Assembly (NCBI GenBank): GCA_027577595.1
Contig: JANBRJ010000101.1
Location: forward strand, 1 to 59,078
Length of the DNA stretch: 59,078 nucleotides
Origin: Coemansia sp. RSA 487
Lineage: Eukaryota > Kickxellomycota > Kickxellomycetes > Kickxellales > Kickxellaceae
Reading direction: 5' to 3'
How positions within the stretch are numbered: the first letter of the stretch is position 1; the number at the start of each line of letters is the position of its first letter. Positions 36,169 to 47,297 of the stretch are shown piece by piece. Under the pieces are notes generated by a model. It was not told the DNA's origin and made no database searches. It saw only the letters and a program-made list of their open reading frames with translations. The translations under genes and the position numbers were made by a program.

Positions 36169-37382
36169 CAGAGGAAATAAAAGCAAAAACCTGGGAGTGC
36201 CGCAACTAAATGCAAAGACAATCAATCGCCAGACTTTTGCTAGTCAAGGCGTATATTCTCGATAGAAGACGAGTTTCTTACAAGCCACAAGATAAGGCTG
36301 TGGCTTTGGATGGGTAAAATGGAGACGAAATTGAGTATACAAGTACAGAAAGGTCGATAAAGAAAAGCCAAAAGGGTTCCTAGTAGGCAAAGAAAGGTAG
36401 GAGTAAAATGACTATAAAGCCAGCAAAAAAGAAGAGAAAAGTAAAAAAAGTAACAGAATGACGGAGGATATCCAAAATTAACAGTGGTTTATTTTTGCAG
36501 CACTTTGCCCCATTTTTGCAGTTTGCGGAGATGTAAGCTACGCTCCAGCGAAATGTTGCGCGGATTCAGCCCAGAGCAAGGATGGCTTCCAAAGGGAACG
36601 GCAGACCCCAACTCCCATCCATGTGCCCACACTGGTTGCTACTGCCTTCTTCGAGCCACCAAAGTTATTTTTCTTTTTGTGGGAAAGAAAAACTCAAACA
36701 TCCATGATCCCAACCATTTCCGGCCTGGCGGCATTGACATGTTATCAGTGCTCTTTTTTGGACACTATCACAGCAGTGAAATGGATGAAACAAAGCAACA
36801 CCTTATCTACAGTTTTTTGTAAAGTCAAGTTCTGACTCTGCTTCGTGGTGGAGGTACATCTACTGGCATAATTGCCAGTTTGGTAAATTCTTAGGTTGAT
36901 CTATACTAGCCACAAAAGCTTTGAGGCAAATCACCAACGGTAAAAGAAATTATTGTGCATCAGCAACTGGTCAATAGCTTGCAAATTCTTGTATTGCACA
37001 GAGTGGATTTTAGATGTGCTTATATATCCCAAGCGCAGGTTATAACTTGGTTGCTTCTGCCATATTTGTATTACTAGAGAAGGCAAGCTATGTACAAAGC
37101 TTGGTATGTAAGTATGTAAGGCGCAGCATCGTTGTCTGAGTTTGCCAATATTTCAACAAACGATAGAAGAAAAAACTCTTATAACGGAGTCTGGCTTTAA
37201 ATTTCCATTGTGGATATTGCTACTGCATTTTATCCACAATTGAACTTGCGCCTCGAATAAATGCCAGCACTGGCTTTTTCTCTTCGAGTTCTTTTCTCTT
37301 TACTTTTTGGCTTTTTTGTTTCAAGAAATAAAAAAAACACGCATTTAAAATACCAGCTTGCTCTGGATATCCTACGAGTATA
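36169..37382. other. Divergent intergenic region
   Basis: 1.2 kb between the starts of a - strand gene and a + strand gene, so it should carry two promoters. Purine-rich near 36360-36460. A 112-codon frame at 36484-36822 has no recognisable features and is not called. Confidence 0.4.
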
Positions 37383-38771
37383 ATGCAGGAAGGATATGTG
37401 CACGTTGCTGATATTCCGAGCATCAAGGACGGTGAAATCAATTCCAACATAGCTCCTAATCCCGATACCACCCTTGGAGCAGGGCTTGGTCTTTCACAGC
37501 ATCCAAAGCAATGGGAAAAGGTGGACTTTGTTGCGCCAGCAGATATGCGCGCCATAGAGGCTACCGATAAGCATCCGAATGGGGTATATGCTTGGATGGT
37601 TATATTTGCATGTTTCATTTCGCTGATGCTATCGATTGGTATAAACGACACCTACGGTGTTTATCAGCAACACTACCAGCTCGACGAATTCCCTAATGCT
37701 ACCACGGCGCTCATATCGTGGATCGGGACAGTACAGTTTCTCGTTATGTGTATCGGCGGTGTGTTTTCAGGCTTTCTCTGTGAACACTTTGACACGCGCA
37801 TCCTCAACGCGATCGGAGCAGTTGTAATGGGGGCTGCTTTTATTGCTGGTTCATACTGTAAAACTGTTGGAATGCTAATGGTCACACAGGGGTTTCTCTA
37901 TGGGTTTGGTGCCTCATTCCCTTTCATTGCAGGAACGTCAATACCCTCGCAATGGTTCACAAAGTACCGTGGGTTTGCCACAGGGCTTGCGTTGTCTGGA
38001 AGTGGAGTTGGTGGGATGTGGATGACCTCGGCTACCCAGTCTCTTATTGACTCGCTTGGCCGGCCATGGGCAATGCGAGTAACAGGAATCATTGCCATGG
38101 CTGCCGTTCTGGCTGTTAGTCCCTGGATGCGGGTGCGTCTTGTGCCTAGCAAAAGCGAGAAGCTGATAGACTGGTCGCTTTTAAAGGATTTTCGATTTAG
38201 CGTGTTCATGGGAGCGCTGGTGTTTTCGATTGCTGCATATTTTGGCCCATTCTATCAGGTGCCGTCATACAGTGTCGTCGTTCTCAAAAAGTCACAGAGC
38301 TGGGGATCAAACATGGATACACTAATGAATGGGCTGAGTGTTCTGGGCCGTCTATCGGTAGGGCTCTTGTCAGACTTTGTTGGGCCACTGAACTTACTTA
38401 TTGTAAACTCCGCTCTCGCTGCGTTTAGCATCCTTGTATTCTGGGTTCCGTTTGAATCCGTGAGTATGTTGCTTGCAACGGTGTTTCTGTTTGGATTCTC
38501 GATCGGGGGTATCGTATCAGTGATTCCGGTTGTTGCGGCAGAGATATTTGGCTTGGCACGCCTGCCATCTATTATCGGTCTTTTGTTCATCGGATATTTT
38601 GCTGGCGGGCTTCTAGGAGTCCCACCCATGAGCGCACTTTTAGACAACGTTGGCCACCGGACCGACTATACCAGCTCAATATGGTACATGGGCGTGTTGC
38701 CTTTGTGCTCCTTGACCTTGCTAGTAGTTATGAGACTCTTAATAACACGCAGGTTAAGAGCCAGGGTATAA
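37383..38771 (+). CDS. MFS transporter, monocarboxylate-porter-like (MCH family)
   Basis: Plasma- or vacuolar-membrane carrier of the major facilitator superfamily. 462 aa, single exon. A soluble N-terminus of about 65 residues is followed by PNGVYAWMVIFACF, a hallmark start of TM1 in fungal Mch/MCT proteins, and about 12 helices. TM1 ends in GINDTYGVYQQHY; loop 2-3 carries GVFSGFLCEHFDTR, like the MFS motif A region; TM5 has GSGVGGMWM. The central loop between TM6 and TM7 is short (residues ~265-280), and motif-A-like RLSVGLLSDFVG occurs in the second half. The substrate is unknown; yeast relatives are orphan or riboflavin transporters, so 'monocarboxylate' is only the family name. Confidence 0.88.
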   Translation: MQEGYVHVADIPSIKDGEINSNIAPNPDTTLGAGLGLSQHPKQWEKVDFVAPADMRAIEATDKHPNGVYAWMVIFACFISLMLSIGINDTYGVYQQHYQLDEFPNATTALISWIGTVQFLVMCIGGVFSGFLCEHFDTRILNAIGAVVMGAAFIAGSYCKTVGMLMVTQGFLYGFGASFPFIAGTSIPSQWFTKYRGFATGLALSGSGVGGMWMTSATQSLIDSLGRPWAMRVTGIIAMAAVLAVSPWMRVRLVPSKSEKLIDWSLLKDFRFSVFMGALVFSIAAYFGPFYQVPSYSVVVLKKSQSWGSNMDTLMNGLSVLGRLSVGLLSDFVGPLNLLIVNSALAAFSILVFWVPFESVSMLLATVFLFGFSIGGIVSVIPVVAAEIFGLARLPSIIGLLFIGYFAGGLLGVPPMSALLDNVGHRTDYTSSIWYMGVLPLCSLTLLVVMRLLITRRLRARV

Positions 38772-39061
38772 GCGGTGCTGGCGTACGTATGAAGATCACC
38801 AAATGCTTTCATTTCTGGAACCTGCTTTTCTGGTTATATTATCGATGCCTGAGTATCATGTATACATACTGCGCCACCTTTAAGGATAATAACTATTAGC
38901 ATCTGGCTAAATGGAACTAAAAAAGAACAGACTTTTTTTTAACAGAAAGTAAATTGCGTGAATAATAGATAAGCTAAAAAAGATGCAGAGAAACGGGCTT
39001 ATCCATTTGCAATTGTATCAAAGTTGAAAAGAGAACATTTTGTGAAATTACACTGCTACTA
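38772..39061. other. 3' flank of MFS gene up to the transposon
   Basis: 290 bp, AT-rich, ending in TA (39060-39061), which serves as target dinucleotide for the Tc1/mariner element that begins at 39062. Confidence 0.5.
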
Positions 39062-40046
39062 CAGTGGTGTGCCAATGTTTTTCACGTATAATGTATGAAT
39101 CTTGTCTGCAAAGGAGTGTTTCCTTGTTATTGTGTGTTGAGTATCTTGTTAATTCCCTGGAAAATATGTTTCAAAATTCCCCACAAATTTTCAATCGGTC
39201 TGAGGTTAGGAAAATTCGCTAGCCATGTTGCTTTTTAATATGTTGCAACCGACGATATCCACAGGAAGTATTTGATATATGCATATGAGCATTGTCTTCT
39301 ACAGCTGTTGGGAGACTGCTGCTTTTCATTAAAGTTTCCGGCTGATGCTTATATGCTTCTTCATTTAATACCTCACTAGTCACTGGCTTTTCTCTGAAAA
39401 CAACAAAGTCAGTATACCCGCTGTAAAGGACGCCACCTTACACGTCAAGAGAACGGCCACCTAGTTTGGTGGTGCTAACCATATTATATCTATCAAGCTC
39501 AGTTTTTATATTGCTTTAGGGTGCTTGACTGACCCAGGCTGAGCTGAAATGTGCTTTCATCAGCGAATATAAGATGTTTCATCTGTTTATCGATAATACA
39601 TGGCTTCTTCCCTACTACCCTAGAAAAAATGCCTTCATCGTTCAGAATCTTTCCAACGTACTAGTGACAAATATCGAAGTCTAAATCTCTTACGATTTGG
39701 TTGTTTGCTATACAAGGTTCTGTCATTGCTGTATTCACAATGAAATGTCTTGTATATTCATCAAAATGCTTGATCAAGGTTTATATAGTTCGCACAAACA
39801 AGCCTAAATATTCAGCCATTATTTGAAGATAAAGGCATTGACCCTTCTTGATAACTTATTTTCTAATAGATAATGGACAAGTCATGGTTTATATAGTTTA
39901 CAAGAATCCAGACAAACGATAAGAGAAGAAAGCTGCAAAAGTCATTTTAGAAGAATTCCAAAGAAAATATTAATCAAGGTTACATAGAAAACAAAAACAT
40001 TTGCTCCATATTGTCTAAAAGGGGGGAAAACATCGGCTCACCACTG
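39062..40046 (-). mobile_element. Decayed Tc1/mariner DNA transposon with both terminal inverted repeats
   Basis: 985 bp. Left end CAGTGGTGTGCCAATGTTTT follows a TA; the right end read inward is CAGTGGTGAGCCGATGTTTT. The first 24 bases match at 20 positions. On the right the TA (40048-40049) is one base away. Between them the - strand keeps pieces of a transposase: DEGIFSRVVGKKP and LIFADESTFQL near 39540-39650, GGVLYSGYTDFVVF near 39410-39440, VEDNAHMHIS near 39275-39305, and WLANFPNLRPIENLWG near 39180-39230. These hold the three acidic residues, spaced as DD34E once one lost base near 39232 is allowed for. There are several stops and frame changes, so it is dead. It is too short for a full element; the N-terminal DNA-binding part is mostly gone. 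Confidence 0.88.
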
Positions 40047-40079
40047 CTACTATTTCCAGCAAGCTTACGCGCACCGACC

Positions 40080-41400
40080 TTACCAGTACTTGAGTGTATC
40101 CTTTGCCAGCTCATACGACCAGAAGCTCACACCAATGGCAGGCGCAACCTTCAAATAGTTGGGAACAAGGCCACGATAGAGCCCAAGTATGCCTTCGGAC
40201 TTTATCATTTGCTTGACAGCATCAAATGTGTTGGTGTACTTGTAGTTGATTCCAGACATGGTAGTGACCTGCATACGCCGACGCAAGACATCAAATGGGT
40301 ATGTTATTGTTTGCGCACAGCAGCCAGCAAGGGCACCGCAGATGAGCTTGCGTGTGCCGGACGGAGACGCCTCGCCTGGCGGGGTAAAAAATTTGCGGAG
40401 AACCTCGTAGCACTGGAAGTTCAGGGCAATGTACGGAGCGACTCCAGCAAGCGTGGGGCCAAAGCCACGGTATGTTGCACGGATGCCGCCCTCAGATTTG
40501 TAGATTTTGGCGAACGTCTCGACAATGCCGGGCATCTTTGGGATGATAGGGCGACCGTCGGCACCCTTGGGGAGCTTGTCAATATTCTCCAGAGCGTGTG
40601 CAGTCTGGACGCTGATCCGCGTGCGCACAATGTCCAGCGGATATGTAGCGGCTACAGATGCAATCCCTGCACCTGCACCAGCTGTTAGTCGCCGCTTTGT
40701 GTCGAGTTCGGTCTTGCCCTCCTCCATCAGAAGCCGCTTGAGTTGCTCATACGTGGCAAATTGGACAGCTGAGTAGGGAACGATGCGCACAACATTTGTC
40801 CCATTCCCACGCATGTAACCAGCAGCCCCCTCCTCGCGCCATATTTTAGCCAACGTTCCAAATACGCCCTTGTAGTTCGAGTTTGCACCGGTTGATTGAA
40901 TCTACAGAACATTGTGTTCCAGAGAGTGCGCAAAATATAGTCGTAAACACTGCATTTAGCATCCCTGTACACAACCAAACGTCCGCAAGCCCTCGTTTGT
41001 TGGTGTTTCGCCAAGAACGATAATGATAAAGAATAACAATAATAACACCCATTCTGCTCTCTGTATACTTTCTCGATAAAGTAGACGCATCGCATACGTT
41101 TTTAAATGGAATCATAGCAGTAGGGCAATGCGGAGATCAGAGCTGCTGCTAGAGTATACAAACAAAGCAGCATAGCTACAACATATGCACACGTACCTGG
41201 AAAAGAATCTTCATACGCTCAAGTGGACTGACAACGGTACGCGAGGTAGCACCTGAAATGCCTCCAGCAATTAGGTGCTTGAGCCAGGTAACGTCATTGT
41301 TGCCAAACCAATATCGCGAGCTCCATACAGGCGCAGGAGCGGGTGTAGGCTTCTGGGAGGAAGCGTGCTCCGAGGGCACCAACACTGTGGATTCACCCAT
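40080..41400 (-). CDS. Mitochondrial carrier (SLC25; YPR011c-like)
   Basis: Inner-membrane solute carrier. Exons 41400-41197 and 40901-40080 (295-nt intron, GTACGT donor), joined in phase 0 as ILFQ-IQSTGANSNYKG, 341 aa. Three carrier repeats with the signature Px[DE]xx[KR]: SPLERMK, YPLDIVR and YPFDVLR, each followed by the G-rich second-half motif. The stretch YMRGNGTNVVRIVPYSAVQF matches the group containing yeast YPR011c (adenosine 5'-phosphosulfate and PAPS carrier) and CoA carriers, so a nucleotide-type substrate is likely but not proven. The ATG at 41400 is the first in frame. The Tc1/mariner relic starts 33 bp beyond the stop codon, so the mRNA 3' end may lie inside it. Confidence 0.92.
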
Positions 41401-42001
41401 TTTATGCAACAGCGTAAAAGGCTATGTTTGTTAAAGGTCAACGATACGCGGGTACTATAAAGTTGTACTTTATTCTCAGCCAGATACAGCGACCACGAAA
41501 AGCAGCAGGAAACACGACCAGCGTAATGTAATATAAAAAACAAGAATAGAGCTTTTGAGATAAGAAGCAGGAAAAAAAAAGCAAAAAAAGCATGAGGAAA
41601 AAAAGCGATATCCATGGATTTAATTTGAAATTTTGGCGCTGCCAGTGGGAAAGATTCTTTCGCCTTTGCAGAAGCTTTTTCGTTGAAATTTAAAAAGGCA
41701 GAAAGAGCTGGCCATTGGTGAGGATGCATCCAAAGGAATATTTACCGACCAAAAACTTCAATTATTAACACAACAACGGTTTTTAGGTGAATCCGGGCTC
41801 ATCAGCTCATCAGCTCCACCACAAAAAATATTGACCATTTGGTTATTTTTGATTAGATCCAACATGATTGAGAACTTTCTGGTTTTTCTGATCAAGCCAA
41901 AAAAAAGTGCTGTGAAAAATACTTTTTCTATTCTCTCTTTTACATTTGATAATTACATTTTTAGACGCAAATAATCAGAATAACAACAAAAGACACACGA
42001 A
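41401..42001. promoter_or_regulatory. Divergent promoter region, carrier gene and MAK11
   Basis: 601 bp between two start codons pointing away from each other. AT-rich with A-runs near 41570-41610 and T-rich stretches before the + strand gene. No specific site was recognised. Confidence 0.45.
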
Positions 42002-43099
42002 ATGGCGACGGGTCAGCGAAAGCGTACCAAGGTTGACAAGAGCAGCAGAACGTCATCAACAGACTCCCCCACAGCAGATAGTGGGTTGCCTGTGTTGCCA
42101 GAGAACGAGCCAGCAGAAGAAGCGTTCCTTATTTCCGCAGGCACATACGAGCGTATCCTATATGGTCTTGAGGGGCGCTTCGTAGGAGAGCAGCTAACAC
42201 TCAAGCCGTTGTTTATTTTCCCGGCACACATTGGCTGCATCAAGTCTGTTTCAATTGGTGGTCGCTTCCTGGCGTCTGGAAGCACAGATGAGATCGTTCG
42301 ACTGTACGATCTGAAAAAACGCGTAGAGCTTGGTTCGCTTCACGAGCATAAGGGGTCGATAACTTCACTTCATTTCCATGGTCACAGCCACCTTCTGTCA
42401 GCCAGCGAAGATGGGGCTATATGTATCTTCCGCACTAAGGACTGGGAGCCCCTCAAGGTGCTCAAGGGCCACAAGGGCCCTATTAACGACATTGCCATCC
42501 ATCCGTCGGGAAAACTAGCGCTGTCTGTTTCGCAGGACCGCACGGTCATTGTTTGGAATCTTCTCACTGGCCAGCGCGCTAGCCGCACGAAGACACCCCA
42601 GCCCGGAGAGCTTGTTGTTTGGAATCCGTCCGGCTCATTTTATGCGATTGCCTATGCCACCGAGATCCAGATTTACAATGTTGGACAGGCAGAGCCCACA
42701 TCAACCATATTCTCGCGCCAGCGCATCCTTTCCGTGCTTGCGGTGGCGTACAAAGGCACTGACTATGTGGTTTCAGGCTGCCAGGACAAGCGTATCCGCA
42801 TATACGCCATCGACGGCACGGAACTTGCATCGGCCCAATGTCATGACAATCGAATTAAGGGCCTAAGCAGTGTGGATATGATTTTCCCGGATGGCTCAAT
42901 CAAAAGTGTTGTGGTGTCGATTTCTTCCGATGGCCGCATCAAGGTCTGGCGTTTGGCTGATATAATCGAGCCTGTGCTCAAGTCAGCAAAGGGTGCCTCT
43001 GCAAGCGACGCCCTGGATCTCAAGATTGAGCCTCTAGCAACGTACAACGCCGATGTTCGTCTAACATGTGTATCTACCTCAAACAACCCTTTCTCGTGA
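42002..43099 (+). CDS. MAK11: WD40 protein MAK11 / PAK1IP1 (60S ribosome assembly)
   Basis: Nucleolar factor for pre-60S assembly. 365 aa, single exon, starting in context cgaaATGG. A Lys/Ser-rich N-terminus is followed by SAGTYERILYGLEG, the family's first strand, and then WD repeats: ASGSTDEIVRLYDL, SASEDGAICIFRTKDWEPLKVLKGHKGP, SVSQDRTVIVWNL, SGCQDKRIRIYAI and SISSDGRIKVWRL. The second and third repeats contain the KDWEPLKVLKGHKG region that is typical of Mak11/PAK1IP1. It lacks a long basic C-terminal tail seen in yeast Mak11. It converges on MEX67 with 142 bp between stops. Confidence 0.88.
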   Translation: MATGQRKRTKVDKSSRTSSTDSPTADSGLPVLPENEPAEEAFLISAGTYERILYGLEGRFVGEQLTLKPLFIFPAHIGCIKSVSIGGRFLASGSTDEIVRLYDLKKRVELGSLHEHKGSITSLHFHGHSHLLSASEDGAICIFRTKDWEPLKVLKGHKGPINDIAIHPSGKLALSVSQDRTVIVWNLLTGQRASRTKTPQPGELVVWNPSGSFYAIAYATEIQIYNVGQAEPTSTIFSRQRILSVLAVAYKGTDYVVSGCQDKRIRIYAIDGTELASAQCHDNRIKGLSSVDMIFPDGSIKSVVVSISSDGRIKVWRLADIIEPVLKSAKGASASDALDLKIEPLATYNADVRLTCVSTSNNPFS

Positions 43100-43241
43100 A
43101 CAGGTGCATTGCATTTCTCGTTTGCAAATGTTGACTAAACATATATATTCCATCTATGCGAGCATGCTCTTCACAGCTCACAATAAAAATAAATAAGATC
43201 ACGGGTCCGGCACAGATCGGTTCTGATAAAAAGCTATATGT

Positions 43242-45229
43242 TTATTGAAAGGCATCCGCGGGCAATGAGCCACGGACCTGGGGGAATTCTGAAATAGCCA
43301 GTTGGTAGTTCCAACCATAGTTTTCAAGATACTTCAAGGTCCACTCGGCAGTCAGACCAGTTTGCTCCTGCAACACCCTAGCCATTTCTTGTTGTTCTGG
43401 CGCAAGATCGCTGCCAATAATGCCTGCAGGGGCAGAAGCGCCGTCTTGTGATGAACCCCAGCTGTGGAATCCATTATATCTCCTAATGGTTAGCATGTCA
43501 TTGACTATTATACATGGGCTTCCGGCTGTTGCGGCCGTAGACCCAGGTGGAGATGGTGCAAGGACGAATGTCCGATCAAACGAAAGTACGTTTTGCGATG
43601 TGTTTTCTGTGAACTCTCCGTGAACAACCACCATGGCCAAAACCTGTGGCGGAGACCCGGCACTGGGTACATGCGTCTCCCATGCCTCAAAGCTGAATTT
43701 TTGAGCCTCCTTGACTGGGTGATGTGTGGCAGGAAGCTGCAGTATTGCCTGCATCACTGCTGCGTGTCCAGATGCCAGAGTACTGATCCTCTTCTGGTGC
43801 GACTTCATGCGGGTCATGTTCCTACTTATGCGAATGTATGTCGAAAAATCGATATGCTTCTGGCTATTCGGGTTGTTTCGTGCAAATGTGCTTGTAGGCT
43901 GTGTCGAGTCCACCATCAGTGAAAATTGGGCAGCCGGGGCATAGATGTCAGCCAAACTCGCACGATTCCCATCATAAAGAGCGAAAAAACCTGGGACAAA
44001 AGCATTTACCAGGTCGCTGATACCCTGGTTTTCGGCAAATACGTGTTCTGCGGGAAATGGCATCTGCTTTGGTGCCACACTGCTGTTTGAATCAACGCTA
44101 GGCTGTCCGGGATGCGAAAGAGGTGCTACGGGGCTCGCGTCAAGCATGCTTATTGTGGGGAAGCGCGCCTGTACCTTTTCAAGGTAGTTTGCAGCACCAT
44201 TAGGCTGACTGAGCTCAATGTCGCATACTGGGTTTCCAATAAGTATAATCTCTGAAAGGCGGGCCAGAGGAACCGTGGACCCAATTGATGACAAGCAATC
44301 AAGTTCCCGCATATCAGAGATCAAGTTGTTCATCAGCGATAAGTTTTTCAGGTCCGGAAAATGGGCACCAATGTCAGCAATTGGTTTCAGCGAGTGAAAT
44401 CCGTTGTCTGCCAAGTTTATGGTCTCTAGATTCGGATACATCTGAGAGGCAATAACCAGAATTGCTTTAAATATTTTGCCATCGCGAGAAGGATCGGCGC
44501 CAAGAGCGGTAATTATACTGTCCTGCGAAAGTGATGATAGATCGAGGGAGTTGCTTTGTGTATTCGCTCGTGTTTGGAGAAGAGTCATTAAACGGTCCTT
44601 GATGATGGCGCTGTCGTTGCTAGTGCTGGTATTGCTTACGCTACCTGCGCCTCCTGCATTATTCGCACCATCGCCAAACGCGTTTCGAGTGTTTGCGCCC
44701 GACCGGAACTTTACGGGGTGCGTTCTGAGCTGGAGAGACAGCTTATTGCCAGAAAACCAAATGCCGTTAAGCTTAAGCAGGTCCTGGGCAATATCTCGGC
44801 TCGACATTGATATGTACATGATGTCGCCTATGTAGTTGATATTTTCAATATTGACCGGGCGTCCTACTTTGTTGTCTAGAAACTTAACCAGCGCGGCTTC
44901 GGTGTCACCTCGCCACCCCTTAATCGACACCTGCACCGGCCCGTCAGCAGCGCCAAATGCAGGTGATCCAGAAAACGACGCACTACTTTCACCTTTAATA
45001 ATTTTGAATACTGGTTAGCTTTTGGAATAGGAACATATGCACGATCTTGCACAGTGCAGATAGTAATAATAACAGGTTATATGGAAAGCAATACCTACTT
45101 GTTTGTGGAATTTCCAAAAGCTCCGTTTGCACTGTTTCCGCTAGATAAGAAGCCGTGTCCTGGATTTCCCCTTCCGCGACCTCGACCACGGCCTCTACCA
45201 CGATTATTTTGATTGAAGAACTGGCTCAT
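43242..45229 (-). CDS. MEX67: mRNA export receptor Mex67/NXF1
   Basis: Carries mRNA through nuclear pores as a dimer with Mtr2. Exons 45229-45099 and 44982-43242 (116-nt intron, GTAGGT donor), 623 aa. Order: RGRGRG-rich N-terminus (exon 1); RNA-binding fold with KGWRGDTEAALVKFL and MYISMSSRDIAQDLLKLNGI; leucine-rich repeats (LETINLADNGFHSLKPIADIG... LKNLSLMNNLISDM); NTF2-like domain (LVNAFVPGFFALYDGNR... LADIYAP... VVHGEF); and the C-terminal TAP-C/UBA-like domain with TGLTAEWTLKYLENYGWNY, which binds FG nucleoporins. The acceptor could also be 3 nt upstream (AG at 44987-44986), adding one Ser. All four domains expected of the family are present. Confidence 0.93.
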
Positions 45230-45543
45230 TTTGCAAAGTAAATGTTCTTGTGTCGACTCGGTTCGAAAAACGCGAAATTAAGTGAATAGCGCTTTTTCCC
45301 GTAAGAGTATGTAGAAATAGAAGAAGGGAATTGAGATAAATCAATGAGCGCGGCTTTACAGTAGCCAAGAGAACAAAAACACTTTATTTGAAATGTTCAA
45401 AAGAAAAAGGGAGAAAGAGAGAAAGAACAGTTGTAATTGGCAAAGGAGAAACGAAATTGATATCATTTTAAAAAGCGAGGCCACTGATTTTACTGTAAAA
45501 TGGATCTAATTAATGTCTTGAGGAAATGCCCATCTTGTTAGGC
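45230..45543. other. Short intergenic region
   Basis: 314 bp upstream of MEX67, AT-rich with GAAAGA runs. It must hold the MEX67 promoter; nothing else was recognised. Confidence 0.4.
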
Positions 45544-45960
45544 CTATGGCGCTATCTTGTGGGTTGGTGGTTGTGTGCTCCGGAGTGTGCCGCAGTGCAC
45601 AAGTTCGCCATTGATGATAAGATCCGGGTGCGTGGCGGGGTCCTCAAGGAAGCGCAGCGCAGCCTTGTACTTTTTGACGGTAACTACAATAGCTGAGATG
45701 GTGGACACTGCAAGCATCAGAGTTATGAGGATAACCCAGTCACTTGTCAGTCTGGTGCGCGTGTTCCCGGACATAATGCAAGTCGCAACAATAAAGGCTA
45801 CCCACAACAGAATTAGAAGTGACATGGCGGACTGTAGAGCTAGCGTTATCCGGAACCGTCTGCGCGTGAGGCGAATGCGCATCGCACGCATGACTTCAAC
45901 GTCAACCATCGTGAAAGGATGAGATGGTGTCTGCTTCTCAGGTCTGTTACTCGTTTGCAT
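45544..45960 (-). CDS. Small two-helix membrane protein, unknown
   Basis: 138 aa, single exon. Basic N-terminal half with RIRLTRRRFRITL, then two hydrophobic helices (about residues 40-63 and 73-97) separated by a short Arg/Thr loop, then a polar tail with KKYKAALRFLEDPATHP. No known family is recognised. The basic residues before helix 1 suggest the N-terminus faces the cytosol. No intron is visible. The coding call rests on the length of the frame, the two-helix pattern and a good ATG; a random frame of this character is possible. Confidence 0.6.
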   Translation of the reverse strand: MQTSNRPEKQTPSHPFTMVDVEVMRAMRIRLTRRRFRITLALQSAMSLLILLWVAFIVATCIMSGNTRTRLTSDWVILITLMLAVSTISAIVVTVKKYKAALRFLEDPATHPDLIINGELVHCGTLRSTQPPTHKIAP

Positions 45961-47297
45961 ATTACTTAATGGTTTGGATGTCTAAAAAAAAGTCGGCTAC
46001 CGGTCAGCTAGAGCTAAAAAAGGATTCGAGATGTTTGATAAAAAAAAACCTCTAATAAAGCAACACATTTCCTGTGCCATGATACAGCGTGGACAGCGGC
46101 ACTAATATCTCAAAACGGCGACATAGGCATTGAAATTGCATGTATAGTCAACCCGACACATGTCGGTTTCACCACCTACTTTCTTAATATGTAGTTAATG
46201 TTTTTTTATTCGCACACGAATCTTTTACTCACTCTTGCCTTATAGATTGGCAAAGCTTGAAAGTGATTGTTTTAGAATATTTCTTGCTGTTATCTGGATA
46301 TAGGCGTCGCACCTCTACTGTTAAAGTGTTTCCTTTTTATCCGCTCGTAACACAATTGCAAAAAAGAAATGTTGGCATGAGAAACATGCCCTGGTTACTG
46401 CATTTCAGTTGCTGCTACTGCGCTAGCGTCTTTTGATTTCGGGCAAACACAGGAAATAAAAGAAATGGAGGCTTTCTGCTGCGCTCTTCCTTTTTTAATC
46501 TTCTCCACTCCTAATAACTATGTTATCCGTTATTGCAATTAATTTCAGATCCAAAAGGTTGGGATGACGACACAAACTTTTAGCATCAGCCCATCAATGG
46601 CTTTCATATTCTGTGAGAGCTCTGCGATATTATATCGCTGCAAGGGCCTCCTGGTAAATAAATAAAGTGGATGGTGCTAGTTCTGTCTCCAATGGGTGCA
46701 TATAAATTACGAACCATTACCAATATATTGGCGTAGAGTGAAGCTTGTGGCGGAGAAAGGTGGATGTTTCCAACGATGCTAGCGGATTTTGCTTTTGCGT
46801 GATGATTTTTTTTGAGAATCATGTGTTGCAGCTATGCATGGGATAAGGTTCTGTACATGCGCGTACACCCAAGAAACATGACAGCGTCTGCCACTGCCAG
46901 CGCTGCTGTAAGTATGTGTGTGCTGCGCCAACAACCTTTTTCATTCTGCTTTCTGTTTTTTCTTTACTCTTGTATTATTTATTTTCCTTTCTTTCTTAGA
47001 CAACCTTTGGCTACGCTTCCCGATACACCCACTACATCCGTCCTTATTGTTACATTCAGTGTCTGTGGATACGCAGCAATTTTCATCCTTTTCTACTAGC
47101 ACTTTGTTTACGTTGTCAGTTTCCAGCTGCTTTTCTTATTTGTTTTGACTCTCTGCCTTGAACTGCTTCTTAAAAAGCTTTTTTTTTTTTACCGTCGTAT
47201 AACCGGCAGCCCAGGTTTTCTTGCAGTGGTCGCTGTGTCGTAGCTTCTTTTATAACAGGTCCAGCCATCAATACATAGCGTGTAGTATACCACCAAT
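45961..47297. other. Intergenic region, 1.3 kb
   Basis: Divergent region between the small membrane protein (-) and the RING-H2 gene (+), with T-rich tracts near 46930-47000 and a long T-run at 47180-47190. No frame looks coding; no tRNA or repeat was recognised. Confidence 0.4.

Noticed and set aside
36484-36822. 112-codon frame before the MFS gene
   Set aside because: Unstructured composition and no recognisable feature in a divergent promoter region.
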